Shown: positions 1 through 4,727 of the stretch, in pieces
Layout: each line of letters opens with the position of its first letter
How positions within the stretch are numbered: position 1 is the first letter of the stretch
NCBI GenBank assembly: GCA_944342125.1
Contig: CALVMF010000062.1
Location: 1-6,267 of the forward strand
Direction of reading: 5' to 3'
Length of the DNA stretch: 6,267 nt
Origin: an uncultured Bacilli bacterium
Lineage (GTDB): Bacteria; Bacillota_I; Bacilli_A; RFN20; CAG-826
Made by a program: the position numbers and the translations under genes
The notes under the pieces: model-generated
Databases searched by the model: none
Told to the model about the DNA's origin: nothing
Seen by the model: only the letters and a program-made list of their open reading frames with translations

Positions 1-3
1 AAA

Positions 4-633
4 TTATTCGCCTGCAACTGCTTTTGCAAACGAAATTGTAAATCCTGGGTGTGAAACTGTTTCTTCTTCAAAATCAGTCATTGTTTCTACGACTTTATCA
101 TCTTTTATTGAAGCACCTGCTCCACCTTCATTGTAATATGTTGTAGGTGCTTCATTTCCAAAGTTTGAGCCCCATCCCCATTCTAAAGTAACTTGTGTAG
201 TAAAAGGTGATCCTTCTCCAAAATCATCTTTTGTGAGTTTTTTTTCAGTAGGTAAGGTAATATAATTTCCAGTTACTAATGTTCCACCTGGATTTTCCGC
301 AACAGAAATTGTTATATCTGGAATTAATCCTTTTTTTTCAGTTACCATCTTTAAAGTAAAAGTAAGTTTCATCTTGCCTGCACCAGTTGTTCTAACTCTG
401 CCTTCGCTTTCTGCTACTTCTGGTTGTAAAATTAATGCCGCATTATCTAATCCAGTAACTTCAAGACTCACAACATTATTTTCTACACCAATTGGGGTTA
501 CGCCGACTGGTGATTCTTTATCAACCGTTCCCCCAGTAATAATATAAGCTGCAAGAGCACTACTTGTAACTGCTGCCACGCCTAAAACGATGGCGCTAGC
601 CAATACGACCTTCTTATTTTTAAATAGTTTCAT
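4..633 (-). CDS. Secreted cell-surface protein, TasA/camelysin-like N-terminus
   Basis: A 209-residue exported protein of unknown exact function. Residues 1-8 are basic (four Lys), 9-23 form a hydrophobic core, and 25-30 (SALAAY) give a signal peptidase I site near residue 28-29. The signal peptide followed at once by a Tyr-rich start resembles TasA/CalY biofilm fibre proteins of Bacilli, but I see no decisive family motif beyond that. The mature part is acidic and rich in Thr, Val and Gly, with alternating polar/hydrophobic stretches (87-97, 105-112, 145-152) that suggest a beta-sandwich. It has no cysteine, lipobox, LPXTG or C-terminal anchor, so it is probably released or assembled outside the cell. 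A Shine-Dalgarno GGAGGG lies just before the ATG and fixes the start; the stop is TAA. It is transcribed in the same direction as the decayed small-gene array to its right. Coding is very sure; the TasA relation is a guess. Confidence 0.85.
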   Translation of the reverse strand: MKLFKNKKVVLASAIVLGVAAVTSSALAAYIITGGTVDKESPVGVTPIGVENNVVSLEVTGLDNAALILQPEVAESEGRVRTTGAGKMKLTFTLKMVTEKKGLIPDITISVAENPGGTLVTGNYITLPTEKKLTKDDFGEGSPFTTQVTLEWGWGSNFGNEAPTTYYNEGGAGASIKDDKVVETMTDFEEETVSHPGFTISFAKAVAGE

Positions 634-965
634 ATTTTTCCCTCCACCCCATTTACATTATTTAAATGAGTTAAACTATTTCTGAATGGGTAAAATTCCT
701 TAATTCATTACCTAAATCCTAAACCGCCCACCATGCACTTTGCAAGAAAATACTTTATCCCGATTTTGACAATTTTGAGCTTAATTAATTTATCTCCGCA
801 AAACGCATATATTTTGAAAATTTGATACAAAAAAATTTACAATCTTTTTTTGTCACTTCAGGGAAAAAATTTCAAAAATGCCATCTTTGACATAGTTAGT
901 CAATCGTGAAGCGAATATTTATATTTCGCTAATCTTGACTATTTTAAAATTATTGTTGTAGCAAT
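634..965. other. Gene-poor spacer upstream of the secreted-protein gene
   Basis: No convincing gene in about 330 bases. It holds the Shine-Dalgarno site of the minus-strand secreted-protein gene (around 640-646) and a two-tier hairpin at 898-940. TTGAC half-sites recur at 766-770, 887-891 and 935-939, with the inverse GTCAA at 899-903. A short minus-strand stretch around 857-890 could encode MAFLKFFP before a stop. That resembles the ADFLKFLL segment of the neighbouring small pseudogene and may be one more eroded copy of that family. I could not identify a reliable promoter for the secreted protein. Confidence 0.5.
898..940. repeat. Two-tier inverted repeat (hairpin)
   Basis: An outer stem AGTCAA (898-903) / TTGACT (935-940) encloses an inner stem AGCGAA (910-915) / TTCGCT (925-930) with a 9-base AT loop. 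It starts about 26 bases beyond the stop codon of the leftmost small pseudogene, where a terminator could sit, but no T-run follows on the minus strand. The left arm also forms a palindrome with TTGAC at 887-891, so an operator role is equally possible. Confidence 0.45.
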
Positions 966-1209
966 TTATGAAGGGTAGAGAATTCTTTCTATCTCACTCT
1001 TAATATAACTAGTAAGTGCATTAGATAGAATAAAATCTTTATAAAGCAACTCTTTGGTCAACCTATCTATGTTTATTTAATGTGCTATAGAAAGAATTCT
1101 CTATTTTCAAGAGAAGATTGATTGGAGTCATTAAATCTACGTACTTCCAACCACTTAATAAAAATTTTAAAAAGTCTGCCGATTTTTTAAAAAAATTAAA
1201 AGTTATCAC
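966..1209 (-). pseudogene. Leftmost member of the small-protein array, frameshifted
   Basis: Two overlapping minus-strand frames together make one protein-like product of about 80 residues. The first runs from GTG at 1209 to TAG at 1063 (48 aa) and contains FLKFLLSGWKYVDLM and KIENSFYST. The second is open from 1076 to TAA at 966 and contains LTKELLYKDFILSNALTSY and IERILYPS. Dropping one base near 1077 joins them. The first half matches the N-terminal pattern of the other units (KFL....K.(V/I), as in KFLNDSLKLI). The second half's LLYKDFIL matches LAYKDF in the unit at 1380-1554, but its C-terminus is longer and does not end in HYIEGDYF. It may be nearest to the ancestral gene. The GTG lies inside the repeat and has no well-placed Shine-Dalgarno site, so a start is not secured. 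A 17-bp inverted repeat lies inside the coding part. Function unknown. Confidence 0.45.
976..1103. repeat. 17-bp perfect inverted repeat, 94-base loop
   Basis: The left arm TAGAGAATTCTTTCTAT (976-992) is exactly repeated in reverse complement at 1087-1103. No flanking target duplication is visible, so it does not look like a miniature transposon. Both arms lie in the apparent coding sequence of the leftmost small pseudogene, encoding IENSFY and ERILY in the two joined frames. A long perfect pair in both places is unlikely to be dictated by protein sequence alone. Confidence 0.8.
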
Positions 1210-1236
1210 CTTCTATATAATGAGGGAGGAAAAATC
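1183..1236 (-). repeat. Array repeat copy 1
   Basis: Nearly identical to copy 2. On the minus strand it encodes LPHYIEGDNF then TAA (stop at 1196-1198). On the plus strand it shows a -10-like TATAAT (1216-1221) and a GGGAGG followed by ATG at 1237, which meets TGA after three codons. A T6A7 tract forms its left edge. Confidence 0.8.
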
Positions 1237-1366
1237 ATGTTAATTTGAATTGTAATAATAACTTCTATTCTTGCATCAATCATATCTGTATTTAAAATTT
1301 GAATCTCATAGAGATATACAAACTTTATTTGATAAATTAAAAATATTTTTTAAAAAGTTTATCGAG
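1196..1366 (-). pseudogene. Array unit 1, frameshifted small ORF
   Basis: The minus-strand frames read DKLFKKYF, then after a one-base shift LIYQIKFVYLYEIQI, continuing through NTDMIDARIEV to INMIF. Removing one T from the run before the repeat (TTTTT) restores the shared end LPHYIEGDNF-TAA. The segment FLIYQIKFV aligns with FLNDSLKLI of unit 2. There is no ATG at the expected start. At least two single-base disruptions make it a pseudogene unless slippage is used. Confidence 0.4.
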
Positions 1367-1420
1367 TTTTTTAAAAAAATTAAAAGTAATCACCTTCTAT
1401 ATAATGAGGGAGGAAAAATC
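1367..1420 (-). repeat. Array repeat copy 2
   Basis: Differs from copy 1 essentially by one base (TAC instead of AAC in the minus-strand frame, Tyr for Asn). It encodes LPHYIEGDYF-TAA (stop at 1380-1382) and contains a CCTTC/GAGGG stem around TATATAAT. Confidence 0.8.
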
Positions 1421-1554
1421 TTTATAAGCTAGAGAGATAAAGTTTACTTCTTCATCATCAGTAAATGAGGTATCCAAAAAGATAGTAAGTTTAAAAGCGA
1501 TTAATTTTAATGAATCATTAAGAAATTTAAATTTTTGAAAAAAATTTTCTTCAT
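1380..1554 (-). pseudogene. Array unit 2, two single-base shifts
   Basis: From ATG at 1554 the minus strand reads MKKIFFKN. One extra A in the A5 run would continue in frame into KFKFLNDSLKLIAFKLTI, then FLDTSFTDDEEVNFISLAYK. As it stands the core frame is open but ends at TAG (1397-1399). One added T before the repeat would give the shared end DFFLPHYIEGDYF. It is the sister of unit 3: of nine differences over 39 codons, six are third positions and five silent. Past coding is thus well supported, and present function is doubtful. Confidence 0.5.
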
Positions 1555-1608
1555 TTTTTAAAAAAATTAAAAGTAATCACCTTCTATATAATGAAGGGGT
1601 AAAAATTC
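1554..1608 (-). repeat. Array repeat copy 3
   Basis: It carries one more base than copies 1 and 2 at the variable edge (GAAGGGGT on the plus strand). This keeps the minus-strand frame open into HYIEGDYF-TAA and makes CCTTC/GAAGG a perfect 5-bp stem around TATATAAT. Confidence 0.8.
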
Positions 1609-1725
1609 TTTATAAGCTAGGGATATAAAGTTTACTTCTTCATCATCAGTAAATGAGGTTTCCAAAAGGATAGTAAGTTTACAAGCAATCAATTTTAAAG
1701 AATCATCAAGAAATTTAAATTTCAT
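1567..1725 (-). CDS. Array unit 3: only copy open from ATG to the shared C-terminus (52 aa)
   Basis: Unrecognised small protein of 52 residues. Residues 1-20 are hydrophobic and basic (MKFKFLDDSLKLIACKLTIL). Residues 21-30 form an acidic turn (TDDEE at 26-30), 31-41 a probable helix (VNFISLAYKEF), and 44-52 the family end HYIEGDYF. An ATG 16 bases upstream (1741) would give MKKLF and join this frame if one T of a T6 run were missing, matching the start of unit 2. The true start may therefore be there and slipped. No clear Shine-Dalgarno site stands before 1725. Silent third-position differences from unit 2 show the frame was selected. It could be a small membrane-associated or secreted peptide, but nothing identifies a function. 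Expression is unproven. Confidence 0.45.
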   Translation of the reverse strand: MKFKFLDDSLKLIACKLTILLETSFTDDEEVNFISLAYKEFLPLHYIEGDYF

Positions 1726-1741
1726 AAAAAAGTTTCTTCAT

Positions 1742-1795
1742 TTTTTTAAAAATTTAGAGAGTAATCGCCTTCTAAATAATGAGAGGGAGAAAAAT
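1742..1795 (-). repeat. Array repeat copy 4
   Basis: A more diverged copy. In the minus-strand frame it encodes SPSHYLEGDYSLNF-TAA (stop 1746-1748). ATA became TTA (Ile to Leu) and GGT became GGC (silent). The stop is shifted because the usual TTTTAA is altered to TCTCTA. Confidence 0.75.
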
Positions 1796-1919
1796 TGAAA
1801 AATCGATCGAACACAATTATCTCCTTCTTCAACTAAAGGAGCGCCAATTACACTAAATTTATATTCTCTTAGCCTTATTTAAGTTTAATTAAAAGAAAAA
1901 TTTAAAAAAGTTAAGAGTA
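1746..1919 (-). pseudogene. Array unit 4, stop codons and a frameshift
   Basis: The minus strand reads NFFKFFF then stop codons, followed by an open frame IRLREYKFSVIGAPLVEEGD and NCVRSIFQFF. Removing one T of a T5 run would lead into SPSHYLEGDYSLNF. The order hydrophobic strand, acidic turn, helix, HYLEGDY mirrors unit 3, though the sequence is far more diverged. A separate short frame inside it (1746-1814) starts at GTG, six bases after AAGGAG, and makes 22 residues that end in the family C-terminus. That is the only array frame with a well-placed ribosome site. Probably decayed; the 22-residue peptide is a possibility only. Confidence 0.4.
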
Positions 1920-1969
1920 TTTTTAAAAAAATTAAAAGTAATCGCCCTCTAAATAATGAGAAGAGAAAT
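1920..1969 (-). repeat. Array repeat copy 5
   Basis: The rightmost copy. It encodes SSHYLEGDYF-TAA (stop 1932-1934) on the minus strand. GAA became GAG and GGT became GGC, both silent in this frame. The T5A7 edge is retained. Confidence 0.75.
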
Positions 1970-2018
1970 TAAAGGAACAAAATTTAATTTCTAACACTCG
2001 AAAGGAGAACAAAATCAT
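1932..2018 (-). pseudogene. Array unit 5, C-terminal fragment (28 codons)
   Basis: From ATG at 2018 the minus strand is open for 28 residues (MILFSFRVLEIKF...) ending SSHYLEGDYF-TAA. It lacks the N-terminal hydrophobic part seen in the other units and has no Shine-Dalgarno site. It is probably the truncated right end of the array, cut by the sequence that now carries tnpB. On the other strand AAAGGAG precedes ATG-ACT-TAG at 2016, a start-stop of no coding value. Confidence 0.35.
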
Positions 2019-2097
2019 GACTTAGAAAAACACATAAATAAAAGATTTATTAAATTATTCTTTAAAGTAATATTTATCTTTAAAAATTAAAACTAGA

Positions 2098-2116
2098 GGT
2101 AAGAAAATAACTTACC
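2098..2116 (+). promoter_or_regulatory. Hairpin just upstream of tnpB
   Basis: A perfect 6-bp stem GGTAAG (2098-2103) / CTTACC (2111-2116) with loop AAAATAA, ending 16 bases before the tnpB Shine-Dalgarno site. IS200/IS605 elements carry subterminal hairpins at their ends, so this may belong to the left end. It could also be a leader structure controlling tnpB. The choice between the two is inference. Confidence 0.4.
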
Positions 2117-2146
2117 AATAAAAACTCATTATGGAGGTCTTTAAAA

Positions 2147-3475
2147 ATGGTTGATAATTGTATATTTTTGTCACAAAAGGTTCGCATAATGCCGAATGCA
2201 TCACAAAGGAAAATAATCGATGATTTAATAGCTCGAGCACGTTTTATACACAATTTTGCGATTCAACGCTTTAATGATGTAATCGAAAAAACTGGCGAAA
2301 TTTTAAATTCTGATAATTTAAGAAATTATTATTTAACTCATCGAAACGAATATGAGTTCTTAAAAGGAACATTTTCGACTTTAGAAAATCAGGTTTTTAA
2401 AGATATCCAAAAGAAAATTAAAATAAATATATACACTTTAAAGAAAAAGAAATTAAATTTTAAATCCATTAATAATGGCGGGCAAAGTTTTTATCTCAGT
2501 TTGAAAGAATTTGATATAAAAGAATTCCCATATAAAAAACACCACTATTTGCAATTTGATACTCTTCCATCGCCTATAAAGATTCAAAATAAAATGCGCT
2601 TCCCAACAGGAATACCACTTAGTGTTGTAATAAAGAAAGAATATGATAAGTATTACGCTGGAATAACCTTCAAACTTAAACGCGAAGATTATATTAATTC
2701 CTTAACTTATAAAGTTGAAGACACAAATAAAGCAATAGGTATTGATTTAGGCGCTAAGCAATACATTACCACTTCTTGTGGCTTAAATATTGAATGTGAT
2801 AGACCTTTATCAAAACTTTTAAAAAGAGAAGCGTTCTTAAATAGGTCATTAAATAGAAAGGTTCATCCTCTCTGTAAAGGCGATACAACTCCAAAATCAA
2901 AGAACTATATAAAGTATTCAAAAAAACTTGGTAAATTGCATAAAAAGATTCACAACATTCGTCAAGATAATCTAAACAAAATATCAACCTTTTTAGTTAA
3001 AAATTTTGGAGCAATTTGCATGGAAGACTTGGAGCTACAAGATCTTGTTAAGAAAAGATCATTTGCAAAGCTTAGTCAAGATTTGTCCTTCAGTGAATTA
3101 AGACATAAAATTCAATACAAAGGGAATTTTTTAGGAAGAACAGTCATTATAGCCGATAGATTTTTCCCAAGTTCTAAGCGCTGTATTAAATGTGGGCACA
3201 TAAATAATGAACTTAAAATAACAGATAGAATTTATCGTTGCGAAAAATGTGGATTTGAAATAGATAGAGACTTTAACGCAGCATGTAATCTTTTTAAATA
3301 TATGAAGAATATCACTGGGTGGGGTACATCCAAATTAACGGTTGATGAAATAAACAAATTAAAAGCAGATTGTGAAAAATATAAGATAATTCACAATTTT
3401 CAACCGTCCGTAAGTAATATAAAAATACCTAAAACAATTAGTGAACCAAGTGTACAATTGGATTTCACAGCTTAG
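2147..3475 (+). CDS. tnpB: TnpB RNA-guided endonuclease of the IS200/IS605 group
   Basis: A complete 442-residue TnpB. The family cuts DNA next to a transposon-associated motif, guided by an omega RNA made from the element's own right end, which favours retention of the element. Seen here: an N-terminal helical/beta region opening with a KVRIMPNASQ-type motif (residues 11-20); RuvC-I GIDLG with catalytic Asp200; RuvC-II AICMEDL with Glu293; a zinc ribbon with Cys346, Cys349, Cys365 and Cys368; and RuvC-III DRDFNAA with Asp375. All three acidic residues and four cysteines are present, so it should be active. A tail of about 60 residues follows RuvC-III; its coding end may overlap the omega RNA. 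GGAGG at 2133-2137 is well spaced from the ATG. No TnpA transposase lies in the window, so movement would need one in trans. It converges with the membrane-protein gene to its right. Confidence 0.97.
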   Translation: MVDNCIFLSQKVRIMPNASQRKIIDDLIARARFIHNFAIQRFNDVIEKTGEILNSDNLRNYYLTHRNEYEFLKGTFSTLENQVFKDIQKKIKINIYTLKKKKLNFKSINNGGQSFYLSLKEFDIKEFPYKKHHYLQFDTLPSPIKIQNKMRFPTGIPLSVVIKKEYDKYYAGITFKLKREDYINSLTYKVEDTNKAIGIDLGAKQYITTSCGLNIECDRPLSKLLKREAFLNRSLNRKVHPLCKGDTTPKSKNYIKYSKKLGKLHKKIHNIRQDNLNKISTFLVKNFGAICMEDLELQDLVKKRSFAKLSQDLSFSELRHKIQYKGNFLGRTVIIADRFFPSSKRCIKCGHINNELKITDRIYRCEKCGFEIDRDFNAACNLFKYMKNITGWGTSKLTVDEINKLKADCEKYKIIHNFQPSVSNIKIPKTISEPSVQLDFTA

Positions 3476-3640
3476 TTTAGGCAAAAATTACATACCTCGA
3501 ATAAGATTGAATCTTACAGTAAGTCATAAGATGGCTGAATTCAAGACCAGGAAGACTATCTAGCGAAACCGGAAGGAATCGTATGTCTATGATCTGGTAA
3601 ATGCATTTGCATATCTAGCGGTCGAGTCTCGCGTTTGTTA
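3440..3640 (+). ncRNA. Probable omega RNA / transposon right end
   Basis: The roughly 165 bases after the tnpB stop are visibly richer in GC than other non-coding DNA here and are full of short stems. CTTAC/GTAAG forms around 3513-3523, ACCAG (3546-3550) pairs with CTGGT (3594-3598) around AGAC (3553-3556)/GTCT (3584-3587), and ATGC/GCAT forms at 3601-3612. CGAG/CTCG lies around 3623-3631, and CCGG sits in the central loop. TATCTAGCG occurs twice (3557-3565, 3612-3620). In known TnpB systems the guide RNA comes from the 3' end of tnpB plus the right end, with the guide just outside the element. The exact scaffold end, and so the guide, cannot be fixed here; it probably lies near 3630-3645. 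The start given is approximate. Confidence 0.5.
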
Positions 3641-3642
3641 AA

Positions 3643-4413
3643 TTACCTATTCGGTCCAGCCTTATATATCTTTACTTGTTTTAACGCAAGTATCCCAATA
3701 CCAAAAGTATTATTTAGTTTATTTTCAAATATTTTATTGTTAAGTAAATTAACGATAAAAATAACCGAGATTACTAAAAGATAGATTAAGCTTGTAACTA
3801 TCCAATTTACTACTACGTTAGAAATATCTAGTTTTAAATAAGACAAGATAGTGCCGTTTATTAATTTAATTACAACTAAATTATCAAGACCACTAGCTTC
3901 AGGATAGAAAACTTTTTGATCAACTAAATAAGCAAAAACGAGAACTAAAACAAAGGCTATAACAGGAATATAAAATTCACGTAAGTTATACTTATTAACC
4001 TTAAATAGTAATAACAAACCGCCAAATAAAAGAATAAAGTGTGAAATAATTCCCATAATAAAAATATGGAATTCAAGAGTTACCATACCAGTAGACGGTG
4101 AAGCAACTCCGCCGACAATATAACCAAGCGCTGATATAAACGAAAAAATTCCAGCAGTAAAAAATAATTTTTTGATTCCGAACAATACAATTACTCCAAA
4201 AACAAAATAAGAAATGTGAGAAATCTCAATTGGATATGTTCCAGTTTTGGTAATTGCATAGTAAGAAAATTCAATAATTTTCCATGGTAAAATTATAAGC
4301 GCTAAAATAAGAAGCAATATTGAAACAACTTTTTCACTTCTTATTTTTGCTGTTACAAAAATAAAAAAAGTTAATAAGCAAATCAATAAAATAGGAAACC
4401 AAATTACTTCCAT
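3643..4413 (-). CDS. YwaF/TMEM164-like multi-pass membrane protein
   Basis: A 256-residue, very hydrophobic protein with about seven membrane segments (near residues 2-21, 29-49, 66-84, 87-105, 115-137, 147-165, 205-225). The layout, size, the short extracytoplasmic piece before a HISYF turn, and the conserved-looking helix EFHIFIMGIISHFILLFGG (two His at 116 and 125) fit the YwaF/TMEM164 family (TIGR02206). The bacterial members have no agreed function. It is not a transporter of a type I can name. The C-terminus KAGPNR ends next to the tnpB right end, so the last residues could be contributed by the inserted element. No Shine-Dalgarno site precedes the ATG, and a -10-like hexamer lies close by, so the mRNA may be leaderless. 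It is separated from the tRNA gene by 314 bases, so it probably has its own promoter. Confidence 0.75.
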   Translation of the reverse strand: MEVIWFPILLICLLTFFIFVTAKIRSEKVVSILLLILALIILPWKIIEFSYYAITKTGTYPIEISHISYFVFGVIVLFGIKKLFFTAGIFSFISALGYIVGGVASPSTGMVTLEFHIFIMGIISHFILLFGGLLLLFKVNKYNLREFYIPVIAFVLVLVFAYLVDQKVFYPEASGLDNLVVIKLINGTILSYLKLDISNVVVNWIVTSLIYLLVISVIFIVNLLNNKIFENKLNNTFGIGILALKQVKIYKAGPNR

Positions 4414-4421
4414 GCTTTTTA

Positions 4422-4427
4422 TTATTA
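4422..4427 (-). promoter_or_regulatory. Candidate -10 element for a leaderless YwaF-like mRNA
   Basis: On the minus strand TAATAA at 4427-4422 stands eight bases before the ATG at 4413, which would put the transcript start one or two bases before the codon. There is no purine-rich ribosome site in between and no good -35 sequence upstream. Weak, because TAATAA is common in such AT-rich DNA. Confidence 0.3.
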
Positions 4428-4506
4428 CACATCATTGAAGCATTATGAATTTATTTCCTTTTGCGAAAATGGCTTAAAAAATGATGTTTAATTTTTTAAT
4501 AGCTTT

Positions 4507-4569
4507 GCAAAACTCATTCTTTTTTAAAATTATTTGTTTCATATTTTTACAAAAATAATGAAGTTTTGC
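4507..4569. repeat. Long imperfect inverted repeat
   Basis: GCAAAACT (4507-4514) pairs with AGTTTTGC (4562-4569), and the next CATT (4515-4518) with AATG (4557-4560) across one bulged A (4561). On plus-strand RNA the stem extends by three more pairs including G-U, and CTTTTT follows at 4573. That would suit a plus-strand terminator, perhaps the last stop for reading through from tnpB. Confidence 0.5.
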
Positions 4570-4727
4570 GGACTTTTTAAAAATTTGATGATGTTTATGA
4601 ACGTTTATACTATAAGAAAAAGTTGCTTTCCATTATAAATATTTGTCTTATTAGTAAATAAAAATTGCAAAACAAATCTTCAATAAACATATTTATATCT
4701 ACAAGAAAAATCTTGAAAAAAATAAAC

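Larger units (their letters stand above)
966..2018 (-). repeat. Tandem array of diverged small-gene units with ~54-bp conserved repeats
   Basis: Five copies of a ~54-bp repeat (starts 1183, 1367, 1554, 1742, 1920) are separated by 124-134-bp variable segments. On the minus strand each variable segment encodes, with interruptions, a hydrophobic stretch followed by a polar region, and each repeat encodes the end HY(I/L)EGDYF-stop. Between repeats, GAA/GAG and GGT/GGC changes are silent in that frame, and ATA/TTA exchanges Ile for Leu. The two most similar segments differ mainly at third codon positions. The array is therefore a set of duplicated small genes, mostly decayed, rather than a CRISPR or plain satellite. 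It shares its strand with the secreted-protein gene and ends about 130 bp before tnpB on the opposite strand. No known family was recognised. Confidence 0.7.
4414..4727. other. Non-coding spacer between tRNA-Gly and the YwaF-like gene
   Basis: A 314-base AT-rich spacer without a convincing gene. It holds a long stem (4507-4569) and a small hairpin CAAGA/TCTTG (4702-4715) some 13 bases after the tRNA 3' end. The latter is the only terminator-like structure for the tRNA, and it lacks a following T-run on the minus strand. A short minus-strand frame around 4580-4595 reads IIKFLKSPQNF, faintly like the array proteins; I do not count it. Confidence 0.5.

Noticed and set aside
976..1103. Miniature inverted-repeat transposon
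   Set aside because: No flanking target duplication is visible and both arms fall in an apparent coding sequence.
1237..1311. Plus-strand 24-residue hydrophobic peptide (MLIW... with two TGA as Trp) after GGGAGG and ATG, toxin-like
   Set aside because: It needs UGA decoded as Trp. All nine Trp in the intact genes are TGG, so UGA is most likely stop and the frame ends after three codons.
1183..1969. CRISPR array
   Set aside because: Repeats are ~54 bp and imperfect, and the segments between them are over 120 bp and homologous to one another with coding bias. No cas gene is present.
1985..2015. Sixth copy of the array repeat
   Set aside because: Only the GGAG...AAAATCATG part resembles copy 1. 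The HYIEGDYF coding part and T6A7 edge are missing.
2766..2987. 73-codon minus-strand ORF
   Set aside because: Lies wholly inside tnpB, whose protein has clear conserved motifs.
4560..4600. Further small-gene unit (IIKFLKSPQNF on the minus strand) in the tRNA-YwaF spacer
   Set aside because: Only a short, low-complexity similarity; no repeat and no HYIEGDYF end.
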